From: Candidatus Thiodiazotropha sp. LNASS1
GTDB taxonomy: Bacteria; Pseudomonadota; Gammaproteobacteria; Chromatiales; Chromatiaceae
Length of the DNA: 64,000 nt
Assembly (NCBI RefSeq): GCF_964212655.1
Contig: NZ_OZ156465.1
Coordinates: 2,170,001-2,234,000, forward strand
Direction: 5' to 3'
In this document: one piece after another, positions 37,302-48,100 of the stretch
Position numbering within the stretch: the stretch's first letter is position 1
Layout of the letters: every line of letters starts with the position of its first letter
Position numbers and translations under genes: made by a program
Notes under the pieces: generated by a model
The model's input: only the letters and a program-made list of their open reading frames with translations
Databases searched by the model: none
What the model was told of the DNA's origin: nothing

Positions 37302-39017
37302 TCAATCGCCGATATAGCGTTTACGCTTGGCCGATTTTACCTTATCCACGGAAACCAGGATCATGCCATCGGTACAGCCGGCGAAATCGGGATCCTTACC
37401 GAAATCGAGAAAGCAGACACCACCCGGTTCACACAGATCAGTGTACTGTTTGAACAGGGTTGGAATCGTGACGTTGTATAACGCCAGCTGATTTTTAAGC
37501 TCCTGCAGATCCCTCTCCAAATCATCCCCGCAAAAGTGCCGGGAGAACTCCTCCTGACACGCCTTATCCAATTGATAGGGGATTTTTGCTTCGCCCAGTC
37601 GACTTTTACATCCGAAGTAGTGTTTGTAGAAAACCACCATCAGGTCTCGTGCGGCCTTCGGATAGCGATCACTGATACTGACAGGGCCATACATGTGGCG
37701 AATCTCAGGATGGTGACGCAGGTAGCTTCCCAGGCCCTGCCACAGATAATCCAATGCCCTTGAACCCCAATAACGAGGCTGGACAAAACTGCGCCCCAGT
37801 TCAATGGCCCGCTCCGCATAGGGTTGGAAGCTCTCGTCAAAATCAAACAGCGAAGTGGTATAAAGCCCCTGCATTCCCCGATCGTTGATGATCGGCCCAG
37901 CCTCGCCTATTCGGTACGATCCGACAACCTCCAGTTCATTGTCATCCCAAAGTACCAGGTGTCGATAATGAGTATCATATTTATCGATATCCCGGCGCCT
38001 GCCCGTACCCTCGCCCACCTTGCGAAAACTCAGTTCCCTTAAGCGGCCAATTTCACGCATCAAGGCCGAGCCGATTTCCCAATCCATGAGAACGATCTGT
38101 TTTCCATCCCGGGTCTCACCCAGCAGCCGCCCTTTGGACAGCTCTTTTTTCAACGCTTGTCGCGACTCAGGATGGGCGATGCTGCGCTCGGTGGTGAAGA
38201 TACCCGGTTTGCGCTGCGCCACCCGATAGAAGTGTTTACGTACAATACGCACCCGCGCCTTAGGCCTGATCCCATCCACATTGAGATGGGCGGCAGGCAC
38301 CAACCCACCGATCCGAAAGCCGATAGTGTTGGAACGCTGGCGGAACATCTCACCGACCAGCAAGAGGGCGGCGATGGGCTTATAGAGTAGAGAGACGGCA
38401 TAGAACAGGGGGGAGTTCTTGGCATCGATGAAAACCGGTAGCATGGGGGCCTCGGTACGGCGGATAAACTGGAGAAATCCGTTTTTCCAGCGCACATCCC
38501 GCACACCGTTGGGACGCAGCCGGGAGACTTCGCCGGCTGGAAATACAATGACCATTTCCTCTCGTTCCAAGGCTTCATAGACCTGTTTGATACCCTTGCG
38601 GCTGGAACTGCCACCCATATTGTCCACCGGAAGCAGTAGATCACCGAGCGGTTCCAGGGCCGAGAGCAGATCGTTGGCCACTACCCGAATATCGGTACGC
38701 ACCCGACTGATCATCAAAATCAAACTCAGGGCATCGAGCGCCCCTAACGGATGATTCGCCACCACCACCACACGACCGGTAGGTGGGATATTTTCCAGAT
38801 CCCGGTTTGAAACCAGATAATCGAGGTCGAAGTACTCCAGTACCTTTTCAATAAAATCAAGACCGCGTAGACCCTGGTGATCTTCCAGAAAGCGGTTAAT
38901 CTCCCGCTCGTGGAAGAGCATCCGGAGCAGGGTCAACATCGGTTTGGTCAACAACTGTGGTTTATTGTTGAAAAAACCGGGAAAACGTTCAGTCAAAACC
39001 TGCTCGACATTCAGCAC
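37302..39017 (-). CDS. Two-domain acyltransferase, OlsF-like (ornithine lipid synthesis) or lysophospholipid acyltransferase
   Basis: The 571-residue product has an N-terminal PlsC/OlsA-type acyltransferase at about 75-270, with the HxxxxD motif NHPLGALDAL and the FPAGEVSR block. A C-terminal OlsB-like acyl-ACP N-acyltransferase (GNAT-related) domain covers about 310-540, with FRKVGEGTGRRRDIDKYD, YRIGEAGP and GRSFVQPRYWG. OlsF proteins join these two halves and make ornithine lipid from ornithine and two acyl-ACPs at the membrane; this arrangement fits. The assignment is by domain order, and a role in other lipid or hemolysin-like acylation cannot be excluded. It is convergent with the Cys-rich lipoprotein. 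Confidence 0.8.
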   Translation of the reverse strand: MLNVEQVLTERFPGFFNNKPQLLTKPMLTLLRMLFHEREINRFLEDHQGLRGLDFIEKVLEYFDLDYLVSNRDLENIPPTGRVVVVANHPLGALDALSLILMISRVRTDIRVVANDLLSALEPLGDLLLPVDNMGGSSSRKGIKQVYEALEREEMVIVFPAGEVSRLRPNGVRDVRWKNGFLQFIRRTEAPMLPVFIDAKNSPLFYAVSLLYKPIAALLLVGEMFRQRSNTIGFRIGGLVPAAHLNVDGIRPKARVRIVRKHFYRVAQRKPGIFTTERSIAHPESRQALKKELSKGRLLGETRDGKQIVLMDWEIGSALMREIGRLRELSFRKVGEGTGRRRDIDKYDTHYRHLVLWDDNELEVVGSYRIGEAGPIINDRGMQGLYTTSLFDFDESFQPYAERAIELGRSFVQPRYWGSRALDYLWQGLGSYLRHHPEIRHMYGPVSISDRYPKAARDLMVVFYKHYFGCKSRLGEAKIPYQLDKACQEEFSRHFCGDDLERDLQELKNQLALYNVTIPTLFKQYTDLCEPGGVCFLDFGKDPDFAGCTDGMILVSVDKVKSAKRKRYIGD

Positions 39018-39465
39018 TGCTATGCCTCCAAAACGTTAAAAATACCGGAAGCATAACGAACTGACATGACGAATAATTTGCAGCGAGATGAGAAGTTGAC
39101 TGCAGTCGAATGATAGATCAGTGACAGCCGTATTCAGCGGTATCGAACAGCAGGGACAAAGCATTAACCAGTAGCGAATTGCAGATCGGTTTTTAAGTCC
39201 GCAAATGAACGCGAATAAACGCATATGGTTTGTCTACCTAAGCACTGCAGGTCGATTGTTGGATCCGCCGTTTGCTCTAAAGCACTCGATAAGGCAGGCA
39301 GTTTGGATAGTTAAAGCAATGGCAATAGTCTATGAATAGCCATTTGCATGCATTTGCGGACTTCCCGCATTCACACTCTTTTCCACCAATGGCACGTTTA
39401 TTTAATCGGTTGTTGTGCGATAATTGTTCGTTTTACAACTGACCCGCTGACGAGTTTGAAACCAG
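39018..39465. other. 448-base gap upstream of metG
   Basis: It holds the dispersed repeat copy at 39197-39224 and a partial inverted copy (GCATTTGCGGAC, about 39350-39361). A possible -10 GATAAT lies near 39419 for metG. I see no RNA gene or plausible small protein. Confidence 0.45.
39197..39224 (+). repeat. Dispersed intergenic repeat, copy 1
   Basis: The copy begins GTCCGCAAATGAACGCGAAT and continues with AAACGCAT. Close relatives lie at 49230-49260 (same strand), and 49341-49362 and 56348-56363 (opposite strand), all between genes. Confidence 0.65.
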
Positions 39466-41520
39466 ATGAACCAGACAGCCCGCAAGATCCTGATCACCAG
39501 CGCACTGCCCTACGCCAACGGTCCGATCCATATCGGCCACCTGGTGGAGTACATCCAGACCGACATCTGGTCACGCTTTCAGAAGATGCGCGGGCATCAG
39601 TGTATCTACGTCTGCGCCGATGACGCCCACGGCACACCGATCATGCTGCGCGCCCGTCAGGAGGGCATTGAGCCGGAGGCCCTGATCACCCGGGTGGCCA
39701 AGGAGCACCAGACCGACTTCGCCGACTTCCGTGTCGACTTCGACAATTACCACTCCACCCACTCACCGGAGAACCAGGCCTGCGCCAACACCATCTATGA
39801 GCGCAACCGGGATGGCGACCATATCGTCAAACGCACCATCACCCAGGCCTATGACCCGGTGGAACAGATGTTCCTGCCCGATCGCTTCATCAAGGGTACT
39901 TGTCCCAATCCCAAGTGCGGCGCCGAAGATCAGTATGGCGATAACTGCGAGGTCTGCGGCTCCAGCTACTCACCGGCAGAGCTGAAGAACCCGGTCTCCG
40001 CCATCTCCGGCGCGGTACCGGAGCAGCGCGAATCGGACCACTATTTTTTCAAACTGGCCGACTTCGAAAGCATGCTGAAAGGGTGGACCGGCGGCGGGCA
40101 TGTCCAGAGCGAGGTCTCCAACAAGCTGGGCGAGTGGTTCGAGGCCGGGCTGCAGGAGTGGGATATTTCCCGCGACGCTCCCTACTTCGGTTTCGAGATC
40201 CCGGACCACCCGGGCAAGTACTTCTATGTCTGGCTCGACGCACCCATCGGCTACATGGCCAGCTTCCGTAACCTCTGCGACAAAACCGATGGGCTCGACT
40301 TCGACGAGTACTGGGCAGAAGGTAGCGAGACCGAGCTCTATCACTTCATCGGCAAGGACATCATCTACTTCCACACCCTGTTCTGGCCGGCGATGCTGCA
40401 CGGCGCGGGCTTCCGCACCCCCAGCGCGGTCTACGCCCACGGCTTTCTCACCGTGGACGGGGCCAAGATGTCAAAGTCCCGCGGCACCTTCATCAAGGCC
40501 CGCACCTACCTGGATCACCTCAATCCTGAGTACCTGCGCTACTACTTCGCCGCCAAGTTGGGTTCCGGTGTGGACGACATCGACCTCAACCTGGAGGACT
40601 TCGCCCAGCGGGTCAACAGCGATCTGGTAGGCAAGGTGGTCAATATCGCCAGCCGCTGCGCCGGCTTCATCACCAAAAGGTTTGACGGCAAGTTGGCGGA
40701 TCAGGTTACCGAGCAAACCCTGTTCAACGACTTCGTCAACGCCGGCGAGGCCATTGCCGAACACTACGAGAAGCGGGAGTTCAGCCGCGCCGTACGCGAG
40801 ATCATGGCCTTGGCCGACCGGGCCAACCAATATATCGATGAACAGAAACCCTGGGTGGTGGCAAAAGAAGAAGGGAAGGAAGCGGTGTTGCAGGCCATCT
40901 GCAGCGACGGCCTCAACCTCTTCCGCCTGTTGATCGGCTATCTGCGGCCGATTCTGCCCGGTACCGCCGAGATGGCGGAGGCCTTCCTGCAGATCGAGCC
41001 CTTGACCTGGGAACAGCTGAGAACACCATTGACTGGGCATCAGATCGGTAAATTCAAGCCGCTGATGACCCGGGTCGATCCAAAGCAGATCGAGGCGATG
41101 CTGGAGCACTCGAAAGAGGATCTGGCGGGGCAGGCACCTGCCCAGACGGCCAAACCTGCAGCTGACTCTCCCCTGGTCACAGATCCCATCGCCGATACCA
41201 TTCAGTTCGATGACTTCGCCAAACTCGACCTGCGAATCGTGCGCATCGCCAAGGCAGAGCACGTTGAGGGAGCTGACAAGCTGCTGCAGCTGACTCTCGA
41301 CCTGGGCGGCGAGACCCGCAATGTCTTCGCCGGTATCAAGTCGGCTTATGCTCCGAAGGATCTGGAAGGCAAGCTCACCGTGATGGTGGCCAATCTGGCG
41401 CCGCGCAAGATGCGCTTCGGCATCTCAGAAGGTATGGTTCTGGCGGCTGGACCTGGAGGAAAGGATCTCTACGTCCTCAATCCCGATCAGGGGGCGCAAC
41501 CGGGGATGCGGGTGAAGTAG
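39466..41520 (+). CDS. metG: Methionyl-tRNA synthetase
   Basis: MetG charges tRNA-Met for initiation and elongation. The 684-residue product (E. coli 677) has the class I motifs HIGH at 22-25 ([11 protein letters not shown]) and KMSKS at about 334-338 ([11 protein letters not shown]). The zinc-binding knuckle is [20 protein letters not shown], and the C-terminal tRNA-binding dimerisation domain covers about 580-684 ([23 protein letters not shown]). The coding sequence is richer in G+C than its neighbours, as often seen for highly expressed genes. Confidence 0.97.
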   Translation: MNQTARKILITSALPYANGPIHIGHLVEYIQTDIWSRFQKMRGHQCIYVCADDAHGTPIMLRARQEGIEPEALITRVAKEHQTDFADFRVDFDNYHSTHSPENQACANTIYERNRDGDHIVKRTITQAYDPVEQMFLPDRFIKGTCPNPKCGAEDQYGDNCEVCGSSYSPAELKNPVSAISGAVPEQRESDHYFFKLADFESMLKGWTGGGHVQSEVSNKLGEWFEAGLQEWDISRDAPYFGFEIPDHPGKYFYVWLDAPIGYMASFRNLCDKTDGLDFDEYWAEGSETELYHFIGKDIIYFHTLFWPAMLHGAGFRTPSAVYAHGFLTVDGAKMSKSRGTFIKARTYLDHLNPEYLRYYFAAKLGSGVDDIDLNLEDFAQRVNSDLVGKVVNIASRCAGFITKRFDGKLADQVTEQTLFNDFVNAGEAIAEHYEKREFSRAVREIMALADRANQYIDEQKPWVVAKEEGKEAVLQAICSDGLNLFRLLIGYLRPILPGTAEMAEAFLQIEPLTWEQLRTPLTGHQIGKFKPLMTRVDPKQIEAMLEHSKEDLAGQAPAQTAKPAADSPLVTDPIADTIQFDDFAKLDLRIVRIAKAEHVEGADKLLQLTLDLGGETRNVFAGIKSAYAPKDLEGKLTVMVANLAPRKMRFGISEGMVLAAGPGGKDLYVLNPDQGAQPGMRVK

Positions 41521-41526
41521 AGGTAA

Positions 41527-41575
41527 GCCGGGTTGTGCGTACAGATCCGAGAGGTTGTTTAGCAGCCAACCCGGC
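41527..41575. terminator. Long-loop inverted repeat between convergent metG and RND gene
   Basis: GCCGGGTTG (41527-41535) and CAACCCGGC (41567-41575) are exact reverse complements separated by 31 bases. No T run follows. It may help end both transcripts, but the loop is long. Confidence 0.3.
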
Positions 41576-41577
41576 AA

Positions 41578-43992
41578 TCAGTAATCATTTGCATTGATCT
41601 GTGGATTATTGGCAAGTCTTCGCAGCAGCAACAATCCACCGATCGGCCTGACTATGACGCGGTACAACCATGCCTCTGCATTTTTACCCGGTGTACGCAT
41701 GAGCAGTAATGCAGGCATGATCACCAGGTTGGAAAAATAGGCTGCCACGATTACCAGCGCACTCAACATACCAAAGCGGGCGATCGGTTCAAAGCCGGAT
41801 AAAACCAGCACTCCCAATCCTATAAACAGTGCCAGACTGGCCGTGGTAATCGGGATGAGTTTGTGTTTCATCGCACAGCGCACCGCCCATACCGGGTTTC
41901 TGTACAGGTTCAGGGCGGATCTGTAACAGACCATAAAATGCATGGTGTGATCGATACAGATACCCAATGCAATCACCGCTATCATCGATGTCGCAGCATC
42001 CACCTTGATGCCGCAACAACCCATCACACCAAATAACAGAACAATCGGAAATCCATTGGCAACTGTTGCGACCAAACCAGCCTTATAGCTTGAAAACAGC
42101 AGCGACACCACTGCAAGAATGGCGCCCAGCATTAACGCCAGAGAGGTCAGCATACTTTGCGACATAAGCTGATGGGCTTCACTGGAAGAGATCGTTGATC
42201 CGACTAATGTAACATTAAGGGCCGGATCAATGTGCTCATCGAGAAACGTCTTCAGCTCTTCCAACGCCCGGTGCACCTCTTCCGATGCCGCAATTCCATG
42301 GCGGACGATAATTGCTGTACTGCTGAAATCCTCCACGACCACAGAACGCATATTTTTCATGTCGACCAGGCTGGTTAACCCTTCGATTATCTCATCATCC
42401 TGAGGCAGTTCATTGCCACGCCCATCGTTCATTACACGATTCAGTAGAACCAGGTAATCTACCAATGACACTGAGCCGTGAAAAACAACGGATGCGTCAA
42501 TATAGGTCTGGATTTCGCTGATTTCATCCAGGTAACGACGCTGGTTGAAAGTACCTTCGACGCGTCCATCTAAAACGACAAAAAAGTATTCTGTTCCATT
42601 GATGCGGCCTTCCAGCGACTCAATGCGTTGTTTCACGTCAGAACCGTCGGCAAAATAGTCGAGAAAGTTATTATTGAAATTCAGATTCAAACCATTCGAA
42701 ATTGACGCCGCCAATACCACACCTGAGAATGCAAGCAGCTTACTTTTATGTTTCAGAATCAGTTTGGATAAGGTATTGCTTAGCATTTCAAACACTGCCA
42801 TTCCATAGTACTGATCATGTTTGGACTTTGTCATCCTGGCACCAAAGAGTTTTAACAGCACGGCAAGCAGGACAACAGTTACAAGAAAATTGACCAACAG
42901 CCCGGTCGAGGCCACCCAGCCGAATTCACGCAGCATATTGATCGGACTTGTACCAATTGCCACAAAACCTAAATAGGTGGTAATGAAGGTTAACACTACC
43001 GCCAAACGCAAACGTCGAACCATATATCGGATGGCAGCACCTGTGCCAATACCTGAGCTGTGTCCTTTCAGGTACTCAAATATAAGATGTATGTCTTCAG
43101 TCGAACCGATTATTACAATCAACACCGGTACCATCGAGGTCATGATGGTGAACGGCATACCGAGGAATGCCATGCCACCTAGTAACCAGATAATACTGAT
43201 GATAGAAGTTAATATCGGTAGTAACGCAAGTATCAAACTGCGAAACATCAATGTCAGAACCGCCAACAGCAGCACCAGACTGAGAGGGATCAACGATAGG
43301 AAGTCCTGCTGTATCGATCTGCTTGCCTGCAGCCCGATATAGTGCGTGCCAAGCTGGTAGAGCTGATCGAAATTTTCCTCATAGGGTTCCAGGAGATTCT
43401 CAATCTCGTTTGCAATCCGATAACCGTTATCGTGCTTCAGTTCACCGGCAACCAACTCAACGGTGAGAACCATCATTGTACCGTCGTCAGATAACAGGTT
43501 TCTATGCACCAATGCGTTTGCACGGGCATCGCCGATAATCCGATCGATCTCTTCGGGAGTCGGGTCAACACGATGGATGAAGGGATCCGTGTGGACAGTT
43601 TCGCCTTCCACCCTTGGATTAGGTGTATTGAAGAGACTTTCTATCCTGTTTACAAATGATTGGCTTTGCAACTCTTGAATGATACTTTTGACAGCGCGCA
43701 GGCTCTCCTCCGCGAATAACTCTCTATCCTCGATTACAACTAGGGCCATATTCTCGGCGCCCTGTTTAAACTCATCAGATAACAGCATGGAGTCATCGTC
43801 GGCGGTTGCCAGCGAACGCGGTGAAACATCAATCTGCAAAGAGGGCAACTGGATTGCGGCCCACAGTGTAATGCCACCGAACAGCAGTAAAATCCATACC
43901 GCATACCGAAGTGTCAACACAGTCGCCTTGCGCGACAATGACACCCGTTTCAATTTGTTTACCAAGGCTGCTCGTTGACCGACACCATGCAT
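41578..43992 (-). CDS. RND/MMPL-superfamily exporter-like membrane protein
   Basis: The product of about 804 residues has the duplicated layout of RND/MMPL proteins: helix one near 30-50 (YAVWILLLFGGITLWAAIQL), a large periplasmic loop to about 240, five close helices to about 400, a second periplasmic loop (450-610), and a final helix block. Motifs include IVIIGSTEDIHLIFEYL and ALGICIDHTMHFMVCYR, with acidic residues in the usual helix-4 and helix-10 positions expected to conduct protons. Substrate is unknown; relatives move lipids, hopanoids or drugs. The start at 43992 has AGGAAA about nine bases upstream. It is divergent from the two-component genes. Confidence 0.87.
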   Translation of the reverse strand: MHGVGQRAALVNKLKRVSLSRKATVLTLRYAVWILLLFGGITLWAAIQLPSLQIDVSPRSLATADDDSMLLSDEFKQGAENMALVVIEDRELFAEESLRAVKSIIQELQSQSFVNRIESLFNTPNPRVEGETVHTDPFIHRVDPTPEEIDRIIGDARANALVHRNLLSDDGTMMVLTVELVAGELKHDNGYRIANEIENLLEPYEENFDQLYQLGTHYIGLQASRSIQQDFLSLIPLSLVLLLAVLTLMFRSLILALLPILTSIISIIWLLGGMAFLGMPFTIMTSMVPVLIVIIGSTEDIHLIFEYLKGHSSGIGTGAAIRYMVRRLRLAVVLTFITTYLGFVAIGTSPINMLREFGWVASTGLLVNFLVTVVLLAVLLKLFGARMTKSKHDQYYGMAVFEMLSNTLSKLILKHKSKLLAFSGVVLAASISNGLNLNFNNNFLDYFADGSDVKQRIESLEGRINGTEYFFVVLDGRVEGTFNQRRYLDEISEIQTYIDASVVFHGSVSLVDYLVLLNRVMNDGRGNELPQDDEIIEGLTSLVDMKNMRSVVVEDFSSTAIIVRHGIAASEEVHRALEELKTFLDEHIDPALNVTLVGSTISSSEAHQLMSQSMLTSLALMLGAILAVVSLLFSSYKAGLVATVANGFPIVLLFGVMGCCGIKVDAATSMIAVIALGICIDHTMHFMVCYRSALNLYRNPVWAVRCAMKHKLIPITTASLALFIGLGVLVLSGFEPIARFGMLSALVIVAAYFSNLVIMPALLLMRTPGKNAEAWLYRVIVRPIGGLLLLRRLANNPQINANDY

Positions 43993-44436
43993 TGAAGCTT
44001 TTCCTGTAATGTCGTGTTGAATCACTTAAATAGAAGAATAAGGGTGGCGGGTATCAATAAAATTTCGTGGACTGACGAATTTGTAGAAATTGTTTCCTGT
44101 AACGTGAACACAAATGAAACACACAGTGCTTCTGGGTTGTTTGGTTGATGAATAATGATGGTTGTGGAACCGGTGATTATTCCAACCCGGGACAGGCTCA
44201 TCAAACATACAATCCGATATTAAAACCTCTCATACTTTCAACCATTTACTGATTATCATTCCTACTGATATCTGGCCCACAACAGAAAAATTCTATACGC
44301 GGATCAGGGTGACGGAAGAACCGAAGTTTGTCAGTATCTTCAACGCTCTGCTATTTTTGTTTTAATTGTTTCAAACAAGTATCCCGTCGAGTTGGAATTC
44401 TGCATAATCGGGAATAGATAATGACCAGAGTTCATC
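43993..44436. promoter_or_regulatory. Divergent regulatory gap between RND gene and response regulator
   Basis: This A+T-rich gap of 444 bases should hold promoters for both sides. Near the response-regulator end, the element TTGTTTCAAACAA (44366-44378) is an inverted repeat with a one-base centre. A second TTGTTT starts nine bases upstream at 44357. It ends about 58 bases before the regulator start and could be an operator. No RNA gene is visible. Confidence 0.4.
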
Positions 44437-45138
44437 ATGACTGAAGGCACCTCCTTGCTCGTCGTGGATGACGAGCCCGAGATTTGCGAAATTCTGCTTG
44501 AGTATTTCGGACAGCAGGGTTTTATCGTACTCAGTGCATACAGTGCAGAACAAGCCCGTCCGCTTTTCAATAAAAAAGTCCCCGATCTTGTCATTCTCGA
44601 TATCCGTATGCCTGGAGAGGATGGTTTGTCTCTGGCACGCTGGCTGCGTGACACCCATCCAAATGTAGGCATCATCATGCTGACGACTGCCGCCGATGTT
44701 GTTGACCGTGTTGTCGGTCTCGAAATCGGTGCCGACGACTATGTCGCTAAACCTTTCGATTTGCGCGAACTGCTGGCTAGAGTCAAGAGTGTAATACGCC
44801 GCCGACATCAGGCAGATCCAACCGAGATTACTGAAGGCAGGATAAGGATTGGCGTATGCGAACTCGACCTAGACATGCATAAGCTGTTCGACGCTTCCGG
44901 ACACGAAGTACCTATCACGGCAATGGAATTCGACCTGTTGCGTGTGTTCACAGAACATCCCAACCGTGCCCTGAACCGAGATCAGATCATGGAGCTTGCC
45001 CACCATCGCGACTGGGACGTATATGATCGATCCATAGATCTACGCATCATGCGCCTACGACGCAAGATAGAGCGGAATCCGGAAAAACCGGATACGATCA
45101 AAACCGTTCGCGGTGTCGGTTATATGTATGTTCAATAA
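44437..45138 (+). CDS. OmpR/PhoB-family response regulator
   Basis: The 233-residue product has an N-terminal receiver with acid pocket D11/D12, phospho-acceptor D55 (VILDIRMPG) and conserved lysine in DDYVAKPF near 105. A C-terminal winged-helix DNA-binding domain follows (PITAMEFDLLRVFTEHP, then DRSIDLRIMRLRRKIE and TVRGVGYMY). It should regulate transcription when phosphorylated by the hybrid kinase, which starts in its stop codon (TAATG). The adjacent divergent RND gene is the most obvious target; that is inference from position. Confidence 0.93.
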   Translation: MTEGTSLLVVDDEPEICEILLEYFGQQGFIVLSAYSAEQARPLFNKKVPDLVILDIRMPGEDGLSLARWLRDTHPNVGIIMLTTAADVVDRVVGLEIGADDYVAKPFDLRELLARVKSVIRRRHQADPTEITEGRIRIGVCELDLDMHKLFDASGHEVPITAMEFDLLRVFTEHPNRALNRDQIMELAHHRDWDVYDRSIDLRIMRLRRKIERNPEKPDTIKTVRGVGYMYVQ

Positions 45139-48100
45139 TGGATATGCCAAATAAATCGATACAGGACACGGCAAGCTTCCACAGCGAAAAGGCATCAGTG
45201 GACCACCTGTACGTTCGCTATCGCCGGACCTTACTCATCATTGTCCTGCCGCTGTTCGTCATTATCACCATTCTTGCCGCAAACCAATACCAGGACCAGC
45301 AAGCACAGGTGGTCGACAATCTCAGGCAAACCACTTCGAGTTATGCCTTTGCACTTGACGGTATCGCCAAGCAGGCCAACGATCATGTACTGCAATTGAA
45401 AGCCTGGTCGGAAAACTATCTTACCAGTCCACCTAGCTATCCCAGTGATCTGCGTAACCATTTCAAGCCCAAGATGATGAACGGACAATTGGACGCCTAT
45501 ACCCTGGACGATGTACCAAACGATAAGCGCGCATTTGTCGGTCAATTGGTATGGAATGGCCAGGATCCACGCCAGACAGGCATAGGTGATGTCAGTATCG
45601 ACCAGGCATTGGAATTTTTCTCCCTGGCCAGGCTCACACACGATGTCTCCGATTATTTTCAATGGTCCTATTTCTTTGCCACGCAATTGAATTCAGTCGC
45701 AGTTTATCCCTGGTTCAGTACTGAAGAGATCCTCGCAGCCAGTGGCATGACCTCTTTACGGGAATCTATTGATAAGTGGTTTGAATATGAAATCTACCAG
45801 GCGGGTACACCACAAAATAATCCGGAGCGCAAAACCTACTGGACCGCACCCTATATCGATGCTGGCGGAACGGGTGCAATGGTCTCCCTGGGTGCCCCTG
45901 TCTATCTTGATAATGAGTTTCACGGCATTGTCGGCACCGATGTAAAACTTATCACCCTGGAACGTTTTCTGCAGAATTTGAAACCCACTACTGGTCGCTT
46001 GTTGATATTAAACAAACAGCAGATGTTACTGGCGGATTCCAATGGTGCACCACCCGATACGATCATGTCGGCAGCGGAGCTGTTTCCCGATGTATTCGGT
46101 GAACAATGGAAACCTAAGTATGTACAGGATAATCCAGCATATCGGGATACTAACGGCCATATACTGGTAACACAGCAAACCCGTCATGCACCATGGATTC
46201 TGATCTATCTGGTCAGCCATGACGAAATGTTGGCACTGTTGATTCCCCGATTACTTCCCTACGCAGTCATACTCGCCACTCTGATAGCTACTCTGTTTAT
46301 CGCGATTAATATTTTACGCAAGCACTATATCGCACCGGCGCTGAGCCTGGTGGAGTATATACATGACGCTTCGACAAACCCGACAACGCAAGAACCTTCA
46401 TTGCCCAGCCTGTGGCAAAAATGGGCGGACCTCATTTCCAATACATTCAAGGTAAATCATCGCGCACTACAGATGGTCAGGGAAAGCGAAGAACGCCTGC
46501 AACAAATTTTGAATAACTCGTCTGCAGTCGTTTATGTGCGTGATGTCGAGGACCGTTTCATCCTTGTCAACCAGCCCTTCGAGCGATTACTGGACACCTC
46601 CTCTCACGAGGTTTTGGGTAAAAAGCTGCACGAAGTTTTTCCACAAAAGACAGCTGATGAATTTCGAGCCAACGACCTGCAGGTCATCGAACGTAACACG
46701 GTACTCGAATTCGAGGAGACCGTTACCTTCGATGACGGCTTGCATACCTATATCTCCAACAGGTTTCCGTTGTATGACAGTAATGGCGATATCTATGCAG
46801 TCTGCGGTATTTCCACTGATATCACCGAGCGCAAGCGGGCTGAGGAAGCGCTGCGTCAGTCCGCACTTGGGATTTCCAAGGCGCATGGCAAAGACCTGTT
46901 CGATACCCTGGTCTCATACCTGTCACAGGCAACAAATGCCGACTATGCTCTGATCGGTGTTCTGGAAGGCAAGGAACACATCCGCACACGGGCGTTATAC
47001 GCTAGGGGAGAAATACAGGACAAAATCACCTACCCGCTGCAGGGTAGTCCCTGCAACAATGTAATAGGCCAGAAATTCCGTTTTTATTCACGGAATATAC
47101 AGCAACTGTTTCCTGAAGACGAGCTGCTGGTCGAGATCGGTGCCCATAGTTACGCCGCGATCCCACTGTTCGATTCCGCCGACCGGGTTCTTGGTCTGCT
47201 CGCAATTCTTGACAGCCGACCGCTGCACAATCAGGCCCTGACCGAATCATTGCTGAAGATCTTTTCAGGCCGTGCCGCCAGCGAGCTTGAGCGCGAGCGT
47301 ACTGACAACGAGCTCCGCGAATCCGAGATCAGCTACCGGGAAATCTTCGAGACATCCGAAGCCTGCATCTTTGTACACGACATCGAAACCGGTGCCATCC
47401 TCGACGTCAATGAACGCGCCTGCAGCACCTATGGTTATAGTAAGACGGAACTGCGCAATATCGATGTTGGCCAGCTAAGCTCAGGGGTGCCTCCCTATAC
47501 GCTTGAAGATGCAGCCCGCCTGATCAAGCGCGCGATCGATGGTGAGAAATTGCATTTCGAATGGCACCGCAAAAACAAAGATGGCAGCCTGCACTGGGAT
47601 GAGGTATACCTGCGCCGTGCGTCAATCGGCGGGCAGGAGCGAATCCTTGCCTTCACTCGCGAGATCACCGCGCGCAAGCAAGCCGAGGCTGCGCTTCAGG
47701 CGAGTGAAGAACAGTATCGTTCCATATTCCAGGCCACAAGTGACGCGTTAATCCTGTGGGACAGCACCGGCCAGATGGTTGACGCCAACCCAGCGGCCTG
47801 GCACATGGCCGGTTATAGCAAACAGGAGTTTTTCTCTAAACCTTTCCGTGAAATCATCCATCCTGATTCGATGGATGCCTATAACCGATATCGTACTAAA
47901 GCGCTGGATAATAAGGCGTCGAGCATGGAAATCCGTGCAATTCGCAAAGATGGTGCTGTAATCGACCTGGAATCACGCAGCATTCCAATGCCTTATCGCG
48001 GTCAACCCCACCTTTTATCGATCACCCGTGACATCACCGAGCAAAAAAGGATAGCCGAGGAACTGGCACGCCAACGCGAAGTATTGAGACAGAGCGAAAA

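Noticed and set aside
40471-41262. 263-residue leftward frame opposite metG
   Set aside because: Antisense shadow of metG in high-G+C sequence; no motif recognised.
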